Positions 62,053 through 64,000 of a DNA stretch of 64,000 bases are shown one piece after another. Position 1 is the stretch's first letter, and each line of letters begins with the position of its first letter. The DNA lies in NCBI RefSeq assembly GCF_964252635.1, contig NZ_CAXUNP010000017.1:7827-71826 (forward strand), given 5' to 3'. Under the pieces are notes generated by a model. The model was not told the origin of the DNA, ran no database searches, and saw only the letters and a list, made by a program, of their open reading frames with translations. This DNA comes from Jatrophihabitans sp964252635. GTDB lineage: Bacteria; Actinomycetota; Actinomycetes; Mycobacteriales; Jatrophihabitantaceae. The translations under genes and the position numbers were made by a program.

Positions 62053-62265
62053 CTACTGGACAACGGAATAGCTGCCCGTCGGAGACGCCTCCTCGAAGAC
62101 GCTGATCGGCGGGCCCGTGAGAGCGCGCTCCCACGGATCGAGCGTCACCACCTCCGGCCGGTGACGACCCGGCCCGGGCTTCGGTCGCTGTCCAGCACGG
62201 TGAGCGTGGTCGCCTGACGCCGAGCGTCGCTGAAACGGGTCGAAGATCTGCTTGTTGTCGTTCAT
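62053..62265 (-). CDS. Small hypothetical protein
   Basis: 70 aa from ATG 62265 with CGGGGG upstream. Starts MNDNKQIFDPFQRRSASGDH, contains Pro/Arg/His-rich middle and ends FEEASPTGSYSVVQ. No membrane or known motif. Terminated by the hairpin at 61940-61977. Could be a short regulatory peptide, or chance; the ribosome site and terminator favour a gene. Confidence 0.45.
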   Translation of the reverse strand: MNDNKQIFDPFQRRSASGDHAHRAGQRPKPGPGRHRPEVVTLDPWERALTGPPISVFEEASPTGSYSVVQ

Positions 62266-62591
62266 GTCGAACCCCCGGAAGATCAAGGTTCGGCGCCCCC
62301 CTGGTCGCCGATGCAAGCCCTCGACGAAAACGGTAGGTCAGGGTGATCGGCTGCGCACGCCCAGCGCCGCGACGCTAAACGCTCACGACACACGCCCCCC
62401 CGCGCCGGCGATCGGCGGAGTCGGTGCTCTCGACGCGGCCGGCGCGACGGGGACGTTCGTGCCAGATGTGGCGGCCACCGGTGAGTCTTCACCGTCAGAC
62501 ACTTTCGCGTCACGTGCTCGACACTTACGGTGTGCAGGCTGTGACACGCACCGACCAGCACCGAGATCGAGTCTTTCGGGGGACCACCACC
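62266..62591. other. Divergent gap without a gene
   Basis: 326 bases between two small divergent genes. Apart from a stretch 62505-62560 with alternating GTGT/ACAC words I see no promoter, hairpin or repeat worth reporting. Confidence 0.3.
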
Positions 62592-62771
62592 ATGAAGCGC
62601 GTCCGACGAAGCCAATCTCATGCTGACGTGGCCCACGCTCTGCGCGAGCTGATTCGGATGGAGCTCGCTCACGAACGCGTCTCCGCCGACGACCGGGCCC
62701 GGGCCGCCGACCTGCAGCGGCGACTCGACGAGGCGCGTGCCCGGTACAGCGAGCTCGTCGGCGTCGTCTGA
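62592..62771 (+). CDS. Small helical hypothetical protein
   Basis: 59 aa from ATG 62592; the open frame begins earlier without support. Almost entirely charged amphipathic helix (ELIRMELAHERVSADDRARA, then ADLQRRLDEARARYSELVG), which suggests a coiled coil. No ribosome site stands out. It lies 78 bases before the DUF222 gene. Not recognised. Confidence 0.45.
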   Translation: MKRVRRSQSHADVAHALRELIRMELAHERVSADDRARAADLQRRLDEARARYSELVGVV

Positions 62772-62849
62772 GACCAGCCCGGAAAAGCAGTCGCCGCGAA
62801 CGTTCGGCGACAGCCAAGTTCTGTCATACCCCTGCTCTATGTTCGATTT

Positions 62850-63992
62850 ATGGCTGCAGTGGTCCTCGACGACGTTCTCGCGTCGCTGCACGCGGTCGTC
62901 GACGACCTGTTGTCGCTCGATCTCGACTCGCTGTCCGGAGTCGACGTCGCCGGCCTGATCTCCTCCGTCGAGGTCGAGCGGCGTCGTCTGGACGCGGCCG
63001 ACGTGCGGGTGCTGAGCGATGCGAACAACCGCGGGCTCTCACTCGATCGGTGCGCTCCCTCGCTGCCCGACCTGGTCGGCGGGCTCACCCGAGTGGCCCG
63101 CGGCGAGGCCCGGGCGCGGGCCCTGCGGGCTACCGACCTCGGCCCGCGCCGCACGGTCACGGGCGAGCCGCTGCAACCGCTGCACCCACGCACCGCCGAC
63201 TCGCTCGCCGCCGGCGAGATCTCCGCGGCCCACGTCGACGAGATCACCCGGTGCCTCGGCCGCGTCCCCAGCGACCTCACCGTCGAGGCGTTCTCGGCCT
63301 GCGAGGCCTACCTCGTCGAAGCGGCCCGGCACGAGGACCCAGTCGGGCTGCGCCGTTGCGGAGAGCTCACGCTCGCCCGGCTCGACCCCGACGGCGCCGA
63401 ACCGAAGGAGCGCGACCTCGAGCGCAACCGCACCTTCGGTTTCGGCGGCCGCAGCGGCGCGAACGGCGTCTACGGCTCGCTGACCACCGAGACCAAAGCC
63501 GTGTGGCAGACCATCGTCGACGCGCTGGCCAGTCCACAACCGGACGGGGACGGCGAGCCCGACCCTCGCACCGCCGGGCAGCGCCGCCACGACGCGATGC
63601 TCGTGGCCGGCCTCCGGCTGCTGCGCTCGGGCAGCCTGCCCGACACCGGCGGCGTTCCGGTCAGCCTGGTCATCCGCATCGACGCCGACGACCTCGAGCG
63701 CGCGCGCCGCGGCGAGCCCGGTGGCATCGCGCAGACCGCCCACGGCGACCTGATCAGTGCCGAGCGGGTGCTTCTGCTGGCAGAGCAGTGCGAGACCACC
63801 GAGGTGGTCCTAGGCGCCTGGGGCGAGGTGCTCGATTACGGCCGCTCCCGCCGCCTGGCCTGCCCCGCCCAGCGGAAAGCGCTGATCGCCCGCGACGGCG
63901 GCTGCTGCTTTCCCGAATGCACCCGGCCGGCCTCCTGGACTGAAGTGGACTTGCCCTGGTTTCACGGACAGGTGGTTGATTGTTCCGTGTAG
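62850..63992 (+). pseudogene. DUF222/HNH (13E12 family) gene, 3' end disrupted
   Basis: 380 codons. The DUF222 domain is intact (for example GLTRVARGEARARALRATDL; LAAGEISAAHVDEITRCLGR). The HNH domain begins normally with CCFPECTRPASWTEV, but where HH-x-x-x-W is expected the reading turns to DLPWFHGQVVDCSV and stops after eight further codons. The break falls at about 63946, where an insertion-sequence-like end begins. Normal members carry 50-100 more residues. So the nuclease half is lost. Such genes are often in many copies in actinomycetes. Confidence 0.8.
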
Positions 63993-64000
63993 TCGGTGGG
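63946..64000. mobile_element. Probable left end of an insertion sequence (IS3-like), cut by window edge
   Basis: TGGACTTGCCCTGGTTTCAC followed by GGACAGGTGG has the look of an IS3-group terminal inverted repeat (starting TG, with a GGACA word about 21 bases in). It starts exactly where the HNH coding sequence breaks. No transposase is visible in the remaining 55 bases, so the call depends on the sequence beyond the window. Confidence 0.5.

Overview
The window is high-GC DNA with almost every reading frame open, mycobacteria-like gene order, a heavily developed mce transport operon, KorAB-type 2-oxoacid:ferredoxin oxidoreductase and a DUF222/HNH (13E12-type) gene. This points to an actinomycete (Actinomycetota). 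The order rpmG - hadA - hadB - tRNA-Trp - secE - nusG - rplK - rplA ... rplJ - rplL ... mkl-type ATPase matches the arrangement known from mycobacteria, but gene content and the extra modules suggest another lineage. I cannot name a genus from sequence alone.

Layout. 1-6620 (minus): an mce lipid-import operon headed by an Mkl/MlaF-type ATPase, then two YrbE/MlaE permeases and four Mce proteins, the last running off the left edge. 6934-7902: asparaginase. 8047-9345 (minus): rplL, rplJ and an L10-type leader. 9370-15686: an accessory module inserted between the two ribosomal blocks. It contains a TPR-CHAT protease, an intracellular subtilase, an ECF sigma factor translationally coupled to a small unknown protein, and a HopA1-like protein. 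15877-18490 (minus): rplA, rplK, nusG (with a long acidic repeat-bearing extension) and secE, then tRNA-Trp. 18899-22870 (minus): M1-type lipoprotein peptidase, DUF2505, HadB- and HadA-like dehydratases, DUF4873 and a TetR regulator. 23090-23904 (minus): rpmG and tRNAs Met, Thr and Tyr. 24015-30944: yajQ, rarD, htpX, carbonic anhydrase, a hypothetical and korA-korB. 31190-37090: GGDEF membrane protein, a large secreted FN3/carboxypeptidase-regulatory-like protein and a DUF2235 hydrolase.

37237-61717 is an exopolysaccharide region: two paralogous secreted GH5-like glycosidases, nine glycosyltransferases, two Wzx-type flippases, one Wzy-type polymerase, UDP-glucose dehydrogenase, an FkbM methyltransferase and an MFS transporter. 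The minus-strand half (about 53.2-61.7 kb) is visibly richer in A/T than the rest and was probably acquired separately. 62053-64000 holds two small unknown genes and a DUF222/HNH gene whose HNH domain is broken by what looks like the end of an insertion sequence at the window edge.

The most interesting candidate system is the sigma/small protein/subtilase/CHAT cluster, which has two different cytoplasmic proteases beside one ECF sigma factor and looks like a protease-gated signalling module. A second, unnamed pattern is a set of tandem duplications with unit 14-24 bp. In four places the repeated unit carries a stop codon: of an annotated gene in two cases, and of a short candidate ORF in the other two.
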